DNA of 64,000 bases from Diphasiastrum complanatum (Eukaryota > Streptophyta > Lycopodiopsida > Lycopodiales > Lycopodiaceae). A program made the position numbers and the translations under genes. Position 1 is the first letter of the stretch; the number at the start of each line of letters is the position of its first letter. Positions 46,850 through 59,053 of the stretch are shown in pieces. Under the pieces are notes generated by a model. The model did no database searches and was not told where the DNA came from. It saw only the letters and a list, made by a program, of their open reading frames with translations. The stretch spans positions 29,561,975 to 29,625,974 of the forward strand of contig CM055101.1 in assembly GCA_029204225.1 (NCBI GenBank). The letters run 5' to 3'.

Positions 46850-47401
46850 TATAGACTTGGTCATTTGAATTATGCTTTTGTATCGGACATGCCTAAAAAG
46901 TCTGTGATACTTGACCTTGATTATCCAAATATGATAGTGCAGCTACCTATCTACCAAGATTGTATCATGGGTAAGAAGACTAGATTGTATCCATTTTTCA
47001 AAATTTGAAATTCAATTGTACCAAGGTATATTACAAGATTTTGGAGAGGTTTTTGCATGGAGCTTAGCCACTTTAAAGAGAATACCTAAAAAATATGGTG
47101 AACATTGAATCAATCTAAAGCCAGATGCTTTGCCAATAGGCAAACAAAAAATCGAAATATTCGAAATATTCATTGGGAAATATTTGGGTATGTAAAGATT
47201 TCCGAAAGCTACCAAAAAGAATTATCATTCTTTGCCATTCAAAGATTCAATTCTGGATAGATTTTCTGGGTATAACCGAGTATAGAACAAGAAGAAAGAT
47301 CAAGATAAGACTAGCTTTCCAATAGATCAAATAATCTATGCATACACTAGAATGCCATTTGGGCTATGCAATGCTCCCGCAACATTTCAGAGGATGATGA
47401 C
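46850..47401 (+). pseudogene. Gypsy RT N-terminal fragment
   Basis: From about 47020 the plus strand reads QDFGEVFAWSLATLKRIPKK, YGEHxINLKPDALPIGKQK, LPFKDSILDRFSGYNRV and ends YTRMPFGLCNAPATFQRMMT, the signature box of Ty3/gypsy RT. It stops at 47401, where the TGTTAGGG block begins. This is a different family from gypsy-2. Confidence 0.75.
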
Positions 47402-49483
47402 TGTTAGGGGGTAAAATTATCACCTAACTACCCAACACTAATCTTTTGATATAAACATCACTATAAGCAACCTCTTAAACCCAAGCTACCACATACAATG
47501 GGCAATAATTGAAATGAAGGAGTAAACATTCTACATTAAACAGTAATTAACATTACACCAACAATGACATAGAGAAAATGATACAAACGGATGTATAAAC
47601 TTAAACTGCAAAGCCTGCAACACAATCCTATGTCCCAACTGCTTAAAACGTCTTCTTGCAGCCTGCAGCTTGACATCAAAGTCGTAAAGCATAACTCACA
47701 ATTGGCTCTCACCCTTCTGAAAATATTCCATGAATGTTCTATATTTCGTGGAAATAGCCAAGGTTGCAGGGCCTTGTATATGCTATTTACCTCCCTGCCC
47801 AACCTGGTTCTGGTTGCTTAACCCTATGCTACTGCCGTATGGGAACCAAAGTTTGATCTCCTGTTAAAAAACCCCCAAGCTTGCTATTGTGGTTGTGTAG
47901 CTGTGTCAGCCCTTGGCGTAGGCCCCCTGATGGTGGTGCATTCCTTCTTTCGAGCAGCTTCCACTACTCGCACTTCGGCTTCCTCCTGAAGTTTGTTACA
48001 TTCACCGTCTTTGTAATGGAGCTGAACCTCCGTATCAGATAACTGCTGCTGCAGTCGTTGCAAATCTGCCATGGACTGTTGCAAATTAGTTTGCTCCTGT
48101 ATCGCCTCTGGATGCGATAGCAATCCACTACGTTTAAACGAAACAGATAACATCCCCTGCCTTTCTGCAAGCTTCTTTTCTAATTGCAAATTTTCCTCCC
48201 ATACAAATCCTTGCTCTTCGACGTACTAGTCTATCTTGTCAGCTACGCTCGTGCGCACTATGGTCTTTGTCCATTCCTTTAGCTCGACATTATCTATCCA
48301 AACTGGTCCCCCTGTAGTGATGCTAGTGAATTGAGATTGCAAAAGCTCCTTGGATGTTTACGTTGTATACAGCTCCTTCTACAGTTGAGTACTCCGCTCA
48401 AAATACTGAGCATTCCGTTCGTGTAACGGATTGTTGTCCTCCTCTTTTCTCCTTGTCCGGTCTTGAATGCTACTTATGCGTGCATTCAGTTCATGCACTT
48501 GTGCTTGATACAGGATCAGTTTTGCGCCTCCTCGTCCGCAGCCCTAAGTCGCTCCATTTGCTGTAAATGCCAATAAGCGGCCTGGTCTTCCAGAAATTGA
48601 TGTCTTACAAAATCTATCCCAGATTTCAATGCCGGGGAAAAATTAGTAGCAACATGCAAGAAATTCTTGATGTTCACATCATCAACATATTGCGTGTTAT
48701 CCGCCAATATTGCAGCATCCTTAGGTTGGTCAACAGTCTCCGGCACTAAATTGTCTGCTGGTGTAAAGTCGTGTGGCAGTCCTCCATATGCATCCCCATT
48801 ATGTTGTTGTGTCTCAGCCGAATTTCCTGTCAGTCCCTCCAGCAGCCCTATGTCCTGTTGCGGCCCCGGACTGAATGAATCGGACGGGACTTCTGCATTA
48901 TCTCCTGGTAATTCCGACAAGGACATGATACTGCTCAAAACTGGCTCCTCAATGTAGCCCTGCCTCTGGATTAGTCAAACCACCAAAACTTTCGCACAAT
49001 TTTGTGATGTGTGCAACCCATCACTATACTTCTTATCGCTTTCCAAACATTTCACGAACTGTGTATAAGAAATTTTCCCACAAGGGATTGGCATTTCATG
49101 CAATGCAGGTTGAATTAGTGCGAAAGATTTTACTGATATGTAAGGTTCAATGTGCTTCCCAAAAATGACTTGATCCATCCAACGTCTTAATAAGCCCAGC
49201 GTAGAAGGCTTGCATAGATTCAACTTGTACCCTTGCTCCTTCGATAGCTCATAGTTACTAAAGAGCTTCTCTCACATCCCCAGAAAAGAGGACACGTATT
49301 CTACTATTTTCCTAAAAGATTAATTAATGCAAATACCAGTCGTCTCATTGATATAAGCCTCTTTAAATGTAGCAGTAACTTCCTCTCATACCACACATCA
49401 ACGTATATTCATCCTATTCTTTTTATCCGCCATTTTATTAAAAGACTCAACATCCCTTTTTTAAAAACCGCAAAACCGTAACA
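47402..49483. mobile_element. GC-richer block with TGTTA/TAACA ends
   Basis: About 2.08 kb that starts TGTTAGGGGGTAAAATTATC directly at the broken gypsy RT and ends CCGTAACA before the copia-like repeat. The composition is visibly more GC-rich than the flanks. The ends resemble LTR edges, but no matching target-site duplication is seen, so its status as one unit is uncertain. It holds the coiled-coil pseudogene on the minus strand. Confidence 0.4.
47884..49250 (-). pseudogene. Unidentified coiled-coil protein
   Basis: The minus strand reads, with one stop near 48973, SKEQGYKLNLCKPSTLGLLR, RWMDQVIFGKHIEPYISVKS, then an acidic Pro/Ser/Gln-rich stretch and HVATNFSPALKSGIDFVRHQ. After a frameshift near 48520 come YQAQVHELNARISSIQDRTR, SITTGGPVWIDNVELKEWTK and finally ENLQLEKKLAERQG with a Gln/Leu-rich heptad region (LQQSMADLQRLQQQLSDTEV) to a stop at 47884. 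No domain is recognised beyond predicted coiled coil. It may be a captured host gene or an accessory ORF of a retroelement. At least four lesions. Confidence 0.45.
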
Positions 49484-49486
49484 TAA

Positions 49487-49760
49487 GGCTATTGAATTAG
49501 ATGGCAAATGCAACTACAGAAGCAACTCAACTCAATTAAGAAGCGGATCATGATGCATTCATGACAAATCATCAGAAAGCATCAGACGACAGCTTCTGGT
49601 TTTTTGATTCTAGAGCCACTTAGCACATGACCAGCCTTATCGACTGTTTCAAATACTATATTTCTTACAAGCCTACTGTGCGTGACTTGACAAACTATCC
49701 TGCCAACATTGTTCGACTGCCTAGTGTGCATAGGATCATATTCTTGTTTAGTTTTACCCC
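49487..49760 (+). pseudogene. Copia-like protease fragment, least deleted copy
   Basis: Reads KASDDSFWFFDSRATxHMTS, LIDCFKYYISYKPTVRDLTN. It retains about 80 bp (CAACTCAACTC to CTTCTGG) that the copies at 46412 and 56611 share as a deletion, so this is the ancestral form. Confidence 0.55.
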
Positions 49761-50340
49761 TTCGGGGAGTCCAGTCTTGTATAGCTGTGTATTTTTTTAC
49801 TATACATTTTGTGAAAATATATTAGTCTCTAAGTCTCTGACAAAGAAAAAATATCATTTTTGTACACATTTTTTAATTTTTTCGTATGGATTTTATTAAT
49901 CTTCACAAAAAGCTAAAACACAACAATATGCCATGGCAAGGCCTTTGTGATACAATGCCACGTCCTTGTTTCTTGTATCAATTGCAACGTATAAATAGCA
50001 ATGACTTTTGTGTCATTTTGTAATGACTCAATGATTATTCAACATTAAGCCTACACATCTTAAGACAAAGCTTCTTTGATCTTCAAATCACCATTTTAAA
50101 TCATTGCAAATTGCAATCTCCTTTAATCTTTCGTTTTCTTCGAGTTCAATGCTTTTTTGACTTTGAGCACAGTGATATTTCACCTCCCCTTGTTAACAAG
50201 TGGATTTGCAATATTCAATCTATACTTTGCAAACATAAATTTTAACATAAGGAACATTAAATCAAAACAAACGTATCAAAGTACAACTTGCATGGATCAA
50301 AGTACAACTTCATGTTTGAAGACAGTTGTTTCAATCTCTT
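49761..50340. other. Non-coding flank of RLE copy 1
   Basis: AT-rich, repeated almost exactly at 56800-57420. No credible gene; it may be the truncated upstream part of the endonuclease-bearing element. Confidence 0.4.
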
Positions 50341-51160
50341 GTGACAAATCAGCAACCGGTTTTTCAGAAGACTATTATGGAGCATCTTCACTCTTATTCC
50401 TTCGGTCAACTTAACAAAGATTTACATTCTGATGCAGTTCGAGCTCGTCTTCTTTCTTGTGCTGGTCCAGGTGCAGGGGCTTGGTTGGTTGAACGTCCAG
50501 TTCTTCCACTATTGTGAGTCAACAATGACTTGTTTATAACTGCCCTTCGAACTAGATTGGGTCTTCCACATCTAATGTTAATTGTTATCTCTAAGTGTTC
50601 ATGTGGGCATGTGTTGGATTCCTTGGGTACTCATCTTATGCGGTGTCTCTCAGGTGGAGAACGTATTGTTTCGATTCCATTCGTGATGTCGTTGCTGCTA
50701 TTGCTCATGATAGTGGTTTTCATGTTGTTCGAGAACAAACACACATTTTACCAAGGCCTTCTTCGCAATCTACTCGACGACGAGTTGACCTTGTTATTTC
50801 CCATGATGGAATTCGTACTCTAGGAGATGTTGTAATTGCTGATCCCTCTCGTATGGACCTCCTTCGTCGTTCTTCCACCACGCAAGGGCCGCTGCATCTC
50901 ATGCAGCTCAAGAAAAGGAAAGAGATTATAATGATCGTGCACCCTGTGAAGATTTCATCCCCTTTGCCTTGGAAACATACGGTTATCTTCACAAGAAATT
51001 TAATGATTTTCTATGTTTATGTGTGGAGCTTATGGTGAAATGCCAAGGACAAAGCATTACCTTACCTTCTGTAATTGTTTATTTCTACCGTCAATGTATT
51101 TCTATAGCATTACAACGTTCACAAGCGTTTTCAATTCTTCAACAGGCTCAGTTTGCATGA
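50341..51160 (+). pseudogene. RLE-type endonuclease domain, copy 1
   Basis: Across frameshifts the plus strand reads DAVRARLLSCAGPGAGAWLV, FITALRTRLGLPHLM, a zinc-like C-x-C..H..C (KCSCGHVLDSLGTHLMRC), SIRDVVAAIAHDSGFHVVRE, and RRRVDLVISHDGIRTLGDVV with IADPSR, then METYGYLHKKFNDFLCLC. The zinc motif followed by R-x-D..D-V-V resembles the PD-(D/E)xK restriction-like endonuclease tail of some non-LTR retrotransposons. No RT domain is present beside it. Copy 2 at 57420-58226 is nearly identical. Confidence 0.55.
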
Positions 51161-51479
51161 GTGTCTGCTTCAAAGCTTCATGCATTACCTAATACTAGTT
51201 CTATTTTAATTAGTGATTTACACCAGGTAGTTGGTTTTGAGTAATTAGCTTACTTTTTAGTTTCTTATTTACATCGGGCAGTTAGTTTTAAGTAATTAGC
51301 TTACTATTCTAAATTTTACTTAGCTTTTGGATAATTTAATTCATTTTTGTCGTTCTTCGGTATTATTTAAAATACTTTAATCTTCTTGTTTGATCATGGT
51401 TTTCCCATCATTTATAATAAAAGCAGGGATATTATTATTTGTTTGAGGTGGCATGTGATGACTGTATACTCCTAATGAC
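51161..51479. other. 3' flank of RLE copy 1
   Basis: AT-rich, with a local duplication of TTTACAYCRGGYAGTTRGTT-like units and GAGTAATTAGCTTACT. No gene. It may be the 3' untranslated end of the element. Confidence 0.4.
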
Positions 51480-51987
51480 TGAATTGCGACTGAAAGCATT
51501 TGGTGGCGTGCGTTTTCTCCAATCCAAGGAAAGAGCTGCGTAATTCTTATTCTCCCCCTCGCACGAAAATTAAAAGCTTAGCAGGCAAGAAATTCTGTCT
51601 TGCTATCAACCCCAACAATGGAGTTTGCGCCACACTGCTGTACTCACTCGTTTTGGTCAGTCCCTGCTATTGCTGTTGCTGCATTTGCATGGCGGAACTG
51701 GCAAGGGCCAGCCGTAGCAAAAAGACTATCCCTCGCCATCTCTCTCTCTCACATGCTCCCTGTCTCTTCGCGACTGCCTACACCCTATATATAGCTTACT
51801 AACGTCACGCTAGGAGACTCTCTCTCTGCCCTGCGTTTAAATGGGTCCGTAGGTTCGCGCAAAACCAATTTTTAAATTCAAATGTTGCTAAAATCAAAAT
51901 CCAATCCACTCGTCTGATTTTGAAACCATGTAAATTCCCTCCAATGTTTCATTGGCATATTAGGTAAAATATGATGTGCGCTTCACA
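51480..51987 (+). promoter_or_regulatory. Promoter-like segment with TATA box, copy 1
   Basis: A GC-richer segment ending in CTATATATAG (51785-51794), then AACGTCACGCTAGGAGACTC, CTCTCTCTCTGCCCTGCG and a leader-like stretch up to R1 copy B. Repeated at 58540-59053. It looks like a plant promoter plus start region, perhaps of the R1-containing element. The 100-codon frame within it is kept only because of the duplication. Confidence 0.4.
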
Positions 51988-53208
51988 ATGAAGCATAAAG
52001 ATTCTAAGTATCATTTAGTTTGTGGTGATACCTAGCATTCATTATATATTTTACTTTTGCTTAATAAACAATAAAAGCTCACTTTTAAGATTGTAGATAC
52101 ATGTCAAGATTGTCTACTACTACTAAATATTGAGATATTCAATAAATTGCTTGGAATTTTTTTTACGAATTACTATAAATAAAGACATTGAAACAAAATG
52201 CGCAATCTTTTAGATGGGCTTTAGATCAGCTTAAATTTAAACACATATACGAATTCAATAGATCAGATTTTTTCAACCCTATATTTAAAAACATATATGA
52301 ATTCAACTGATCATATTTTTTCTCTTGCAAAACACCACTAACAACTCTTTGCAAACAAAAAATAAAAATAGCAATGAAACTCATAAGAAATTGTCAAAAT
52401 ATGACGCATGTTCAGTGTGTCAAATATTGACATGAAATGTGCCAATGACATGGATGCTAACACAAATGTCACATTAAATATTTCATTCTAATTTCACATT
52501 TTAATTCACATAAAAAATTGCATTCTAAGTTCACATGTCGATCTAATTCTAGATTCACATTCCAATCTCATTCAAAATTACCATCATAATCTACATCACA
52601 TTTTAATCTCATTCATCATATTTTTACTTTTAATTATAAAATTTTATTCTCATCTGTATCTCTCTCTCTCTCTCTCTCTCTCCTCTTTATCATTCAGGTA
52701 CAAATCTCTCTAAGCTAGAATCTTATACAATAATCTTTCTCTTTCTCATTACAAAATTCTTTTCACTCTTTTTTACATCTCATTTCATAATTTCTTGCCC
52801 ATGTTTTTATAAAATCCTTCACTCTAATACGATTTTTATTTTAACCTTAAACTATCTTTGTCTGTACTCATTTTCATTTTTTGTAACTTTATTCAATTCA
52901 CAATCATGGTTTCATTCATAATCACTAATCTCAATCATGTTTTCATTCATAATCACTAATCTCATTCAGCAACGTTTTATCAACATTTACAAATCTCATC
53001 ATAGATCTTGTTCAATTCACAATCATGTTTTCAATAATCTCATTCACCAACATTTTATCAACATTTACAAATCTCATCATAATTTTAATAACACACACAC
53101 ACAAATTCACATTTTAATCACACATTCATATCTTCTTAAACTAAAATCTTTCAATAAATTATAGATCTCTCTCATTCTTACATCCATAATTCATGCTGAA
53201 TGAAAGAA

Positions 53209-53322
<114 letters not shown>

Positions 53323-53764
53323 TCCATAATTCCTGATATCACTCATAAATCTCACAAAATCCCAAGATTTACAAACACCAAGTACTTAAAAGGTCGATCA
53401 AAAAATGGACTCTTATCTTGGAGAATAAAAAATTAGATATAAACTCTACAAAACAGACTTAAAAGAAACAAATTTATTTAAACAAACACAGATCTACAAT
53501 GTACAAATTGAAGGGCATAAAAATCACTCTATGGGTGTCGAAATAAGTGTTAGTATATTGTTACTAACAAATCCATAGATTTCGATGTCCTTTTTGATAT
53601 CTTCAGTACCTTGTTAGCTACAAATTTTGCCCCTTGGATGCTGCTAAGAGTGCTTGAATGGTGAACGAATAAAGAGAATAAAAAACTTGCAAAATAGAAC
53701 AATCTTTTAATATATTGTACGCATTGATCTACTCAATCAAAATGGAACCAAAAGAGAGTAGCAA

Positions 53765-53801
53765 TGTGTGTGCGTGTGTGTGTGTGTGAGAGAGAGAGAG
53801 A
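53765..53801 (+). repeat. Short (GT)n(GA)n
   Basis: The equivalent of the 160-190 bp tracts in copies A and C, here only about 37 bp, with one GC interruption. Confidence 0.95.
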
Positions 53802-54734
53802 TTAGAAATATGCATAATCTAGCACCAATCATCTTAGATCCATTGCTTGAGAGCTCCATTTTCTTGTCGTTGCTTCCCAGTTTTGCCACCTACAAAAGCA
53901 TGTCAACAGAATGGCATTAGTTTAAAGCTAAGACTAGATTAATGAAAAACAAAAAAGGAAAAAGTGTGATCCTGAAATCACTACTCATTACCATTTGATT
54001 GCAACGAAAGGAGGAGGAAGAGGAGAAAGAAGAGGAGGAAGGAAAGGAGCAAGATCAAGAAGATGAACAAGAGTACCGAGGGCAAGAGTGTGGATAGCAC
54101 TAAGAGGAAAGCGACCAAGAAGGGAGAGCAAAATGAAACAAGAAAGGAGACAAATGGAATAGAAAGGGTGTGAAAGATTGTCAACTAGTTTTGTTGGATT
54201 ATTTGCATTTTTGGAGGCCAAAGTGAAATTTCAACTTATAGATACATTTCTTAATCTTGATAAGGCCTAAAAATAGTTTTCTTACTATTTCTAACAAGTA
54301 TTCAAGTAGATAAGATTGGATTTAGAGCTACTACTATTGGTTAGTTGAGATACATTGAAACTAGTAACTTATTTCTAGGCTTTTAGTGAAGTACCAAGAA
54401 GTTGCTATTTTAGGGAAAGTGGCCAAGTGACATGATGGCTATTATAAATAGCTACAAAAATGTGGAAAAGTCATCTGGATGTTCCCATTTTGTATGGAGA
54501 ACTTTTCTCTTTTGATTCTATGTCCATATCATGTGTTTATCTCATGATTTTATGGTTTATCTAGCTTTCACACGTGTGAATTACAATATTGTACTTTATT
54601 GTTGCTATACATACAGGGATAGTACTAAGTCATATCTAAGTGTTTATGATCAAATCTTTGTGCATTTCTAAGTTCTAGCATGCATGAAGTAGTGATTTCT
54701 ATGTTCTAGCTATTTCTAGACATTAGAAAGGCAC

Positions 54735-54991
54735 TGTCTCATTTTCTTGGAGGACATAATTTTAATAAGGTGCATAAAATAATTTTTGTAAAGAAAACTA
54801 TTGCGGTTAAAATTTTAGGATATGGACCAGTGAATTCCATGCTCAGATCATCTCATTTTGCAGTGTATGCTGCTTACGTTGATCTTAGTAAGCATGAAAA
54901 CTATGAGCTATTGGATCCATATGAAAGAAAAAAATTGTTGCATGATTCTAAGTTGCAACTTTCATTGGAAAAAATATCGGAAGTAGATTAG
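54735..54991 (+). pseudogene. Terminal exon fragment of unidentified family
   Basis: Reads LSHFLGGHNFNKVHKIIFVK, LRSSHFAVYAAYVDLSKHEN and LLDPYERKKLLHD, clearly homologous to the minus-strand gene ending at 5224. It is open to a stop at 54989-54991 and overlaps the end of an opposing frame. The upstream exons are absent: the sequence joins the end of R1 copy B at the MITE-terminus word CATTAGA. Confidence 0.6.
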
Positions 54992-55326
54992 ATACTGCTG
55001 AATTCTACTTTGTATATATTTTTATTTAATATACAAAATTTTATTGTGTGTCTATAGCCTACTAGCTTGTATAAATTTGCATGCTTTTTAAAATGTTTTA
55101 TAATCCGTCGATTTTGTATTATGACGAATTTGGATTCTTCTGTAAAAGCATAGAAAAGTTGCAGTATATAGCTGTTTTTTGTGCTAGTCCCACCATGTTG
55201 TGTACTTTTATGAAATGCCGCTCTTGCTTGCCAATGAGATTTTTCCATTCCTTGCGATGACCATATGCTAAGACTTCCACTATTTCTTGCAAAGAATGTC
55301 AAATGATGTCGTAATATGTCCTGCAT
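54988..55326 (-). pseudogene. Unidentified convergent frame (possible transposase C-terminus)
   Basis: 112 codons on the minus strand: HLTFFARNSGSLSIWSSQGM, EKSHWQARAAFHKSTQHGGT, then an AT-rich tail. The block S-Q-G-M-E-K-S-H is reminiscent of the third acidic residue region of some DDE transposases; this is inference. It overlaps the stop of the convergent exon fragment by 4 bp, as the gene pair at 3.5-5.8 kb also overlaps, so it may be the C-terminal part of the same transposase family. Confidence 0.4.
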
Positions 55327-55346
55327 GTCATAAAAACACTGTCTAA

Positions 55347-56010
55347 ATGGGCGGAGGCGAATGCTTTGAGAGATAACACATCAACGTCCACAGCCAAATT
55401 TAATAATATCTTAACAAGGTTTGGATGTCCCTAAGAAATTGTTTCGGACTGCAGACCACATTTCATTAATGATACATTTGTAGAAATGATGCACCTATTT
55501 AGGATTGTGCATAAAACATCTACCTCGTATTATCTGCGTGGCAATGCCAAGCTGAAGCCACCAATAAAATTGTGAAATGAATCTTAGCAAAGCAGGTGTT
55601 AGAGAAAGGAAGTTCATGGCATGATCTTTTACAACCGGTGTTATAAGACATCCACATGGTTTACACCTTTCCAATTGGTTTATGTTGTGGATGCGCCTTA
55701 CAAATTTGTGTTGCCAAATCTGCATGTGCAAACTGCTCATAATTTATCGTTGGATGAGATGTTGTGAGAACAATTACATGTTTTAAAGAAATTAGAAGAA
55801 CATTGTGGGTATGCTTACTGGCAAAACTGGATAGCTAAACAACAGCAAGCATGGTGGTTTGATCGGCATATACATGAACAAGATCTACAAAAGAGAGACT
55901 TGGTGTTGTATTACCCGGGTAGTATTATGAATACCTTGAGATCCAAGGATTAACACTGGGAAGGGCCGTATCAAATTCTGGATATATTCAACAATAATGT
56001 GCTGATTTCG
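55347..56010 (+). pseudogene. Gypsy-2 integrase, partial copy
   Basis: WAEANALRDNTSTSTAKFNN, ILTRFGCP, EIVSDCRPHFINDTFVEMMH, LFRIVHKTSTSYYLRGNAKL; homologous to 45148-45810. The first catalytic Asp and the zinc region are missing, and one base is lost within GNGQAE. Minus-strand frames here are shadows. Confidence 0.72.
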
Positions 56011-56760
56011 TGGCATTGCTCGCCAGGTATATGTTTTGTGGTTAATAACAGTCATGTGAAAAGGTATCACCCCCATGAAGGGAAAAGGAATATTAAAAGA
56101 GAAGCCATTTATTATTTATTCAATGCTATGAGATGGAGAGCATAATTTCTTGCGTTTCAATGATTCTTCTATTTGGATTCCTTCAAATGGATAGTTCTTA
56201 ATACGCTAAATTGATTCCGATTTCTAAATGAGCGAATGGGCTAAATATACATCTAATTGACATCAAAGGCTTATCGAACAAATTGGCTTGTGATTCCGTG
56301 AGGAAACGAAAGAGAAAATATTTTTAAAAGAATTTGAAAACATGCAAGCTCTTGTTGCTGCAGGAAGATACTCGAAGGAACAGATTCATTACTTCATCGA
56401 CAGTCGAATCTCACACCCTATACACAAACAAGAGCTTGTATAAGCAAAATAATGAAGGCTCAAAACAATCAAAGTTGAATAAAAAACCATCACAAGGTTG
56501 AGAGCAGTCGAATTTGCCAACTAGGAAGAAGCTCTTCTGCAAATACTACAAACGAACCAACCATGAGATCCAAGATTGCCGCATATTCCTAAACAAGAGC
56601 AAGAACAAAAGGCTATTGAATTAGATGGCAAATGCAACTACAAAAGCAGGTTTTTTGATTTTAGAGCCACTTAGCACATGACCAGCCTTATCGACTATTT
56701 CGAATACTATATTTCTTACAAGCCTCCTGTGCGTGACTTGACAAACTATCCTGCTAACAT
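56011..56760 (+). pseudogene. Copia-like fragment, copy of 45.8-46.5 kb
   Basis: Same decayed sequence as 45810-46480 (KEFENMQALVAAGRYSKEQI-like and zinc-like CKYYKRTNHEIQDCRIF), switching at about 56660-56700 to the version found at 49620. No function remains. Confidence 0.55.
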
Positions 56761-57419
56761 TGTTGGACCGCCTCCCTACGTAGTGTGCATAGGATCATAT
56801 TCTTGTTTAGCTTTACCCCTTCGAGGAGATGACTGCTCCAGTCTTGTATAGCTGTGTATTTTTTTACTATACATTTTGTAAAAATATATTAGTCTCTAAG
56901 TCTCTGACAAAGAAAAAATATCATTTTTGTACACATTTTTTAATTTTTTCGTATGGATTTTATTAATCTTCACAAAAAGCTAAAACACAACAATATGCCA
57001 TGGCAAGGCCTTTGTGATACAATGCCACGTCCTTGTTTCTTGTATCAATTGCAACGTGTAAATAGCAATGACTTTTGTGTCATTTTGTAATGACTCAATG
57101 ATTATTCAACATTAAGCCTACACATCTTAAGACAAAGCTTCTTTGATCTTCAAATCACCATTTTAAATCATTGCAAATTGCAATCTCCTTTAATCTTTCG
57201 TTTTCTTCGAGTTCAATGCTTTTTTGACTTTGAGCATAGTGATATTTCACCTCCCCTTGTTAACAAGTGGATTGGCAATATTCAATCTATACTTTGCAAA
57301 CATAAATTTTAACCTAAGGAACATTAAATCAAAACAAACGTATCAAAGTACAACTTGCATGGATCAAAGTACAACTAGCATGTAAGACAACTTTCTGTTT
57401 GAAGAAAGTTGTTTCAATC

Positions 57420-58226
57420 TCTTGTAACAAATCAGCAATGGGATTGTTAGCAGACTATTATGGAGCATCTTCACTCTTATTCCTTCGGTCAACTTATCGA
57501 AGATTTACCTTCTGATGCAGTTCGAGCTCGTCTTCTTTCTTGTGTTGGTCCAGGTGCAGGGGCTTGGCTGGTTGCACGTCCAGTTCTTCCACTATTGTGA
57601 GTCAACAATGACTTGTTTATAACTGCCCTTCGAACTAGATTGGGTCTTCCACATCTAATGTTAATTGTTATCTCTAAGTGTTCATGTGGGCATGTGTTGG
57701 ATTCCTTGGGTACTCATCTTATGCGGTGTCTCTCAGGTGGAGAACGTATTGTTTCGACTCCATTCGTGATGTCGTTGCTGCTATTGCTCATGATAGTGGT
57801 TTTCATGTTGTTCGAGAACAAACACACATTTTACCAGGGCCTTCTTCGCAATCTACTCGACGACGAGTTGACCTTGTTATTTCCCGTGATGGAATTCGTA
57901 CTCTAGGAGATGTTGTAATTGTTGATCCCTCTCGTAAGGACCTCCTTCGTCGTTCTTCCACCACGCAAGGGGCCGCTGCATCTCATGCAGCTCAAGAAAA
58001 GAAAAGAGATTATAATGATTGTGCACCCGGTGAAGATTTCATCCCCTTTGTCTTCACAAGAAATTTAATGATTTTCTATGTTTATGTGTGGAGCTTATGG
58101 TGAAATGCCAAGGACAAAGCATTACCTTACCTTCTGTAATTGTTTATTTCTACCGTCAGTGTATTTCTATAGCATTACAACGTTCACAAGCGTTTTCAAT
58201 TCTTCAACAGGCTCAGTTTGCATGAG
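57420..58226 (+). pseudogene. RLE-type endonuclease domain, copy 2
   Basis: As copy 1: DAVRARLLSCVGPGAGAWLV, KCSCGHVLDSLGTHLMRC, RRRVDLVISRDGIRTLGDVV, KRDYNDCAPGEDFIPF. It keeps AASHAAQEKKRDYND in frame where copy 1 has lost a base, but lacks part of the ALETYGYLHKK segment. Complementary lesions, so both descend from a longer frame. Confidence 0.55.
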
Positions 58227-58539
58227 TGTCTGCTTCAAAGCTTCATGCATTACCTATTACTGGTTCTATTTTAATTAGTGATTTACACCAGGTAGTTGGT
58301 TTTGAGTAATTAGCTTACTTTTTAGTTTCTTATTTACATCGGGCAGTTAGTTTTAAGTAATTAGCTTACTATTCTAAATTTTACTTAGCTTTTGGATAAT
58401 TTAATTCATTTTTGTCGTTCTTCGGTATTATTTAAAATACTTTAATCTTCTTGTTTGATCATGGTTTTCCCATCATTTATAATAAAAGCAGGGATATTAT
58501 TATTTGTTTGAGGTGGCATGTGATGACTGTATACTCCTA

Positions 58540-59053
58540 ATGACTGAATTGCGACTGAAAGCATTTGGTGGCGTGCGTTTTCTCCAATCCAAGGAAAGAG
58601 CTGCGTAATTATTATTCTCCCCCTCGCACGAAAATTAAAAGCTTAGCAGGCAATAAATTCTTTCTTACTATCAACCCCAACAATGGAGTTTGCGCCACAC
58701 TACTGTACTCACTCGTTTTGGTCAGTCCCTGCTATTGCTGTTGCTGCATTTGCATGGCGGAACTGGCAAGGGCCAGCCGTAGCAAAAAGACTATCCCTCG
58801 CCATCTCTCTCTCTCGCACGCTCCCCGTCTCTTCGCGACTGCCTACACCCTATATATAGCTTACTAACGTCACGCTAGGAGACTCTCTCTCCGCCCTGCG
58901 TTTAAATGGGTCCGTAGGTTCGCGGCAAAAACAATTTTTAAATTCAAATGTTGCTAAAATCAAAATCCAATCCACTCGTCTGATTTTGAAACCATGTAAA
59001 TTCCCTCCAATGTTTCATTGGCATATTAGGTAAAATATGATGTGCGCTTCACA
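58540..59053 (+). promoter_or_regulatory. Promoter-like segment with TATA box, copy 2
   Basis: Near-identical to 51480-51987, with TATATATAG at 58851-58859 and the same GC-rich surroundings. Confidence 0.4.

Noticed and set aside
51500-51802. 100-codon Cys-rich frame repeated at 58565-58867
   Set aside because: Conservation follows from the recent duplication, the frame overlaps a TATA box and has no recognisable domain.
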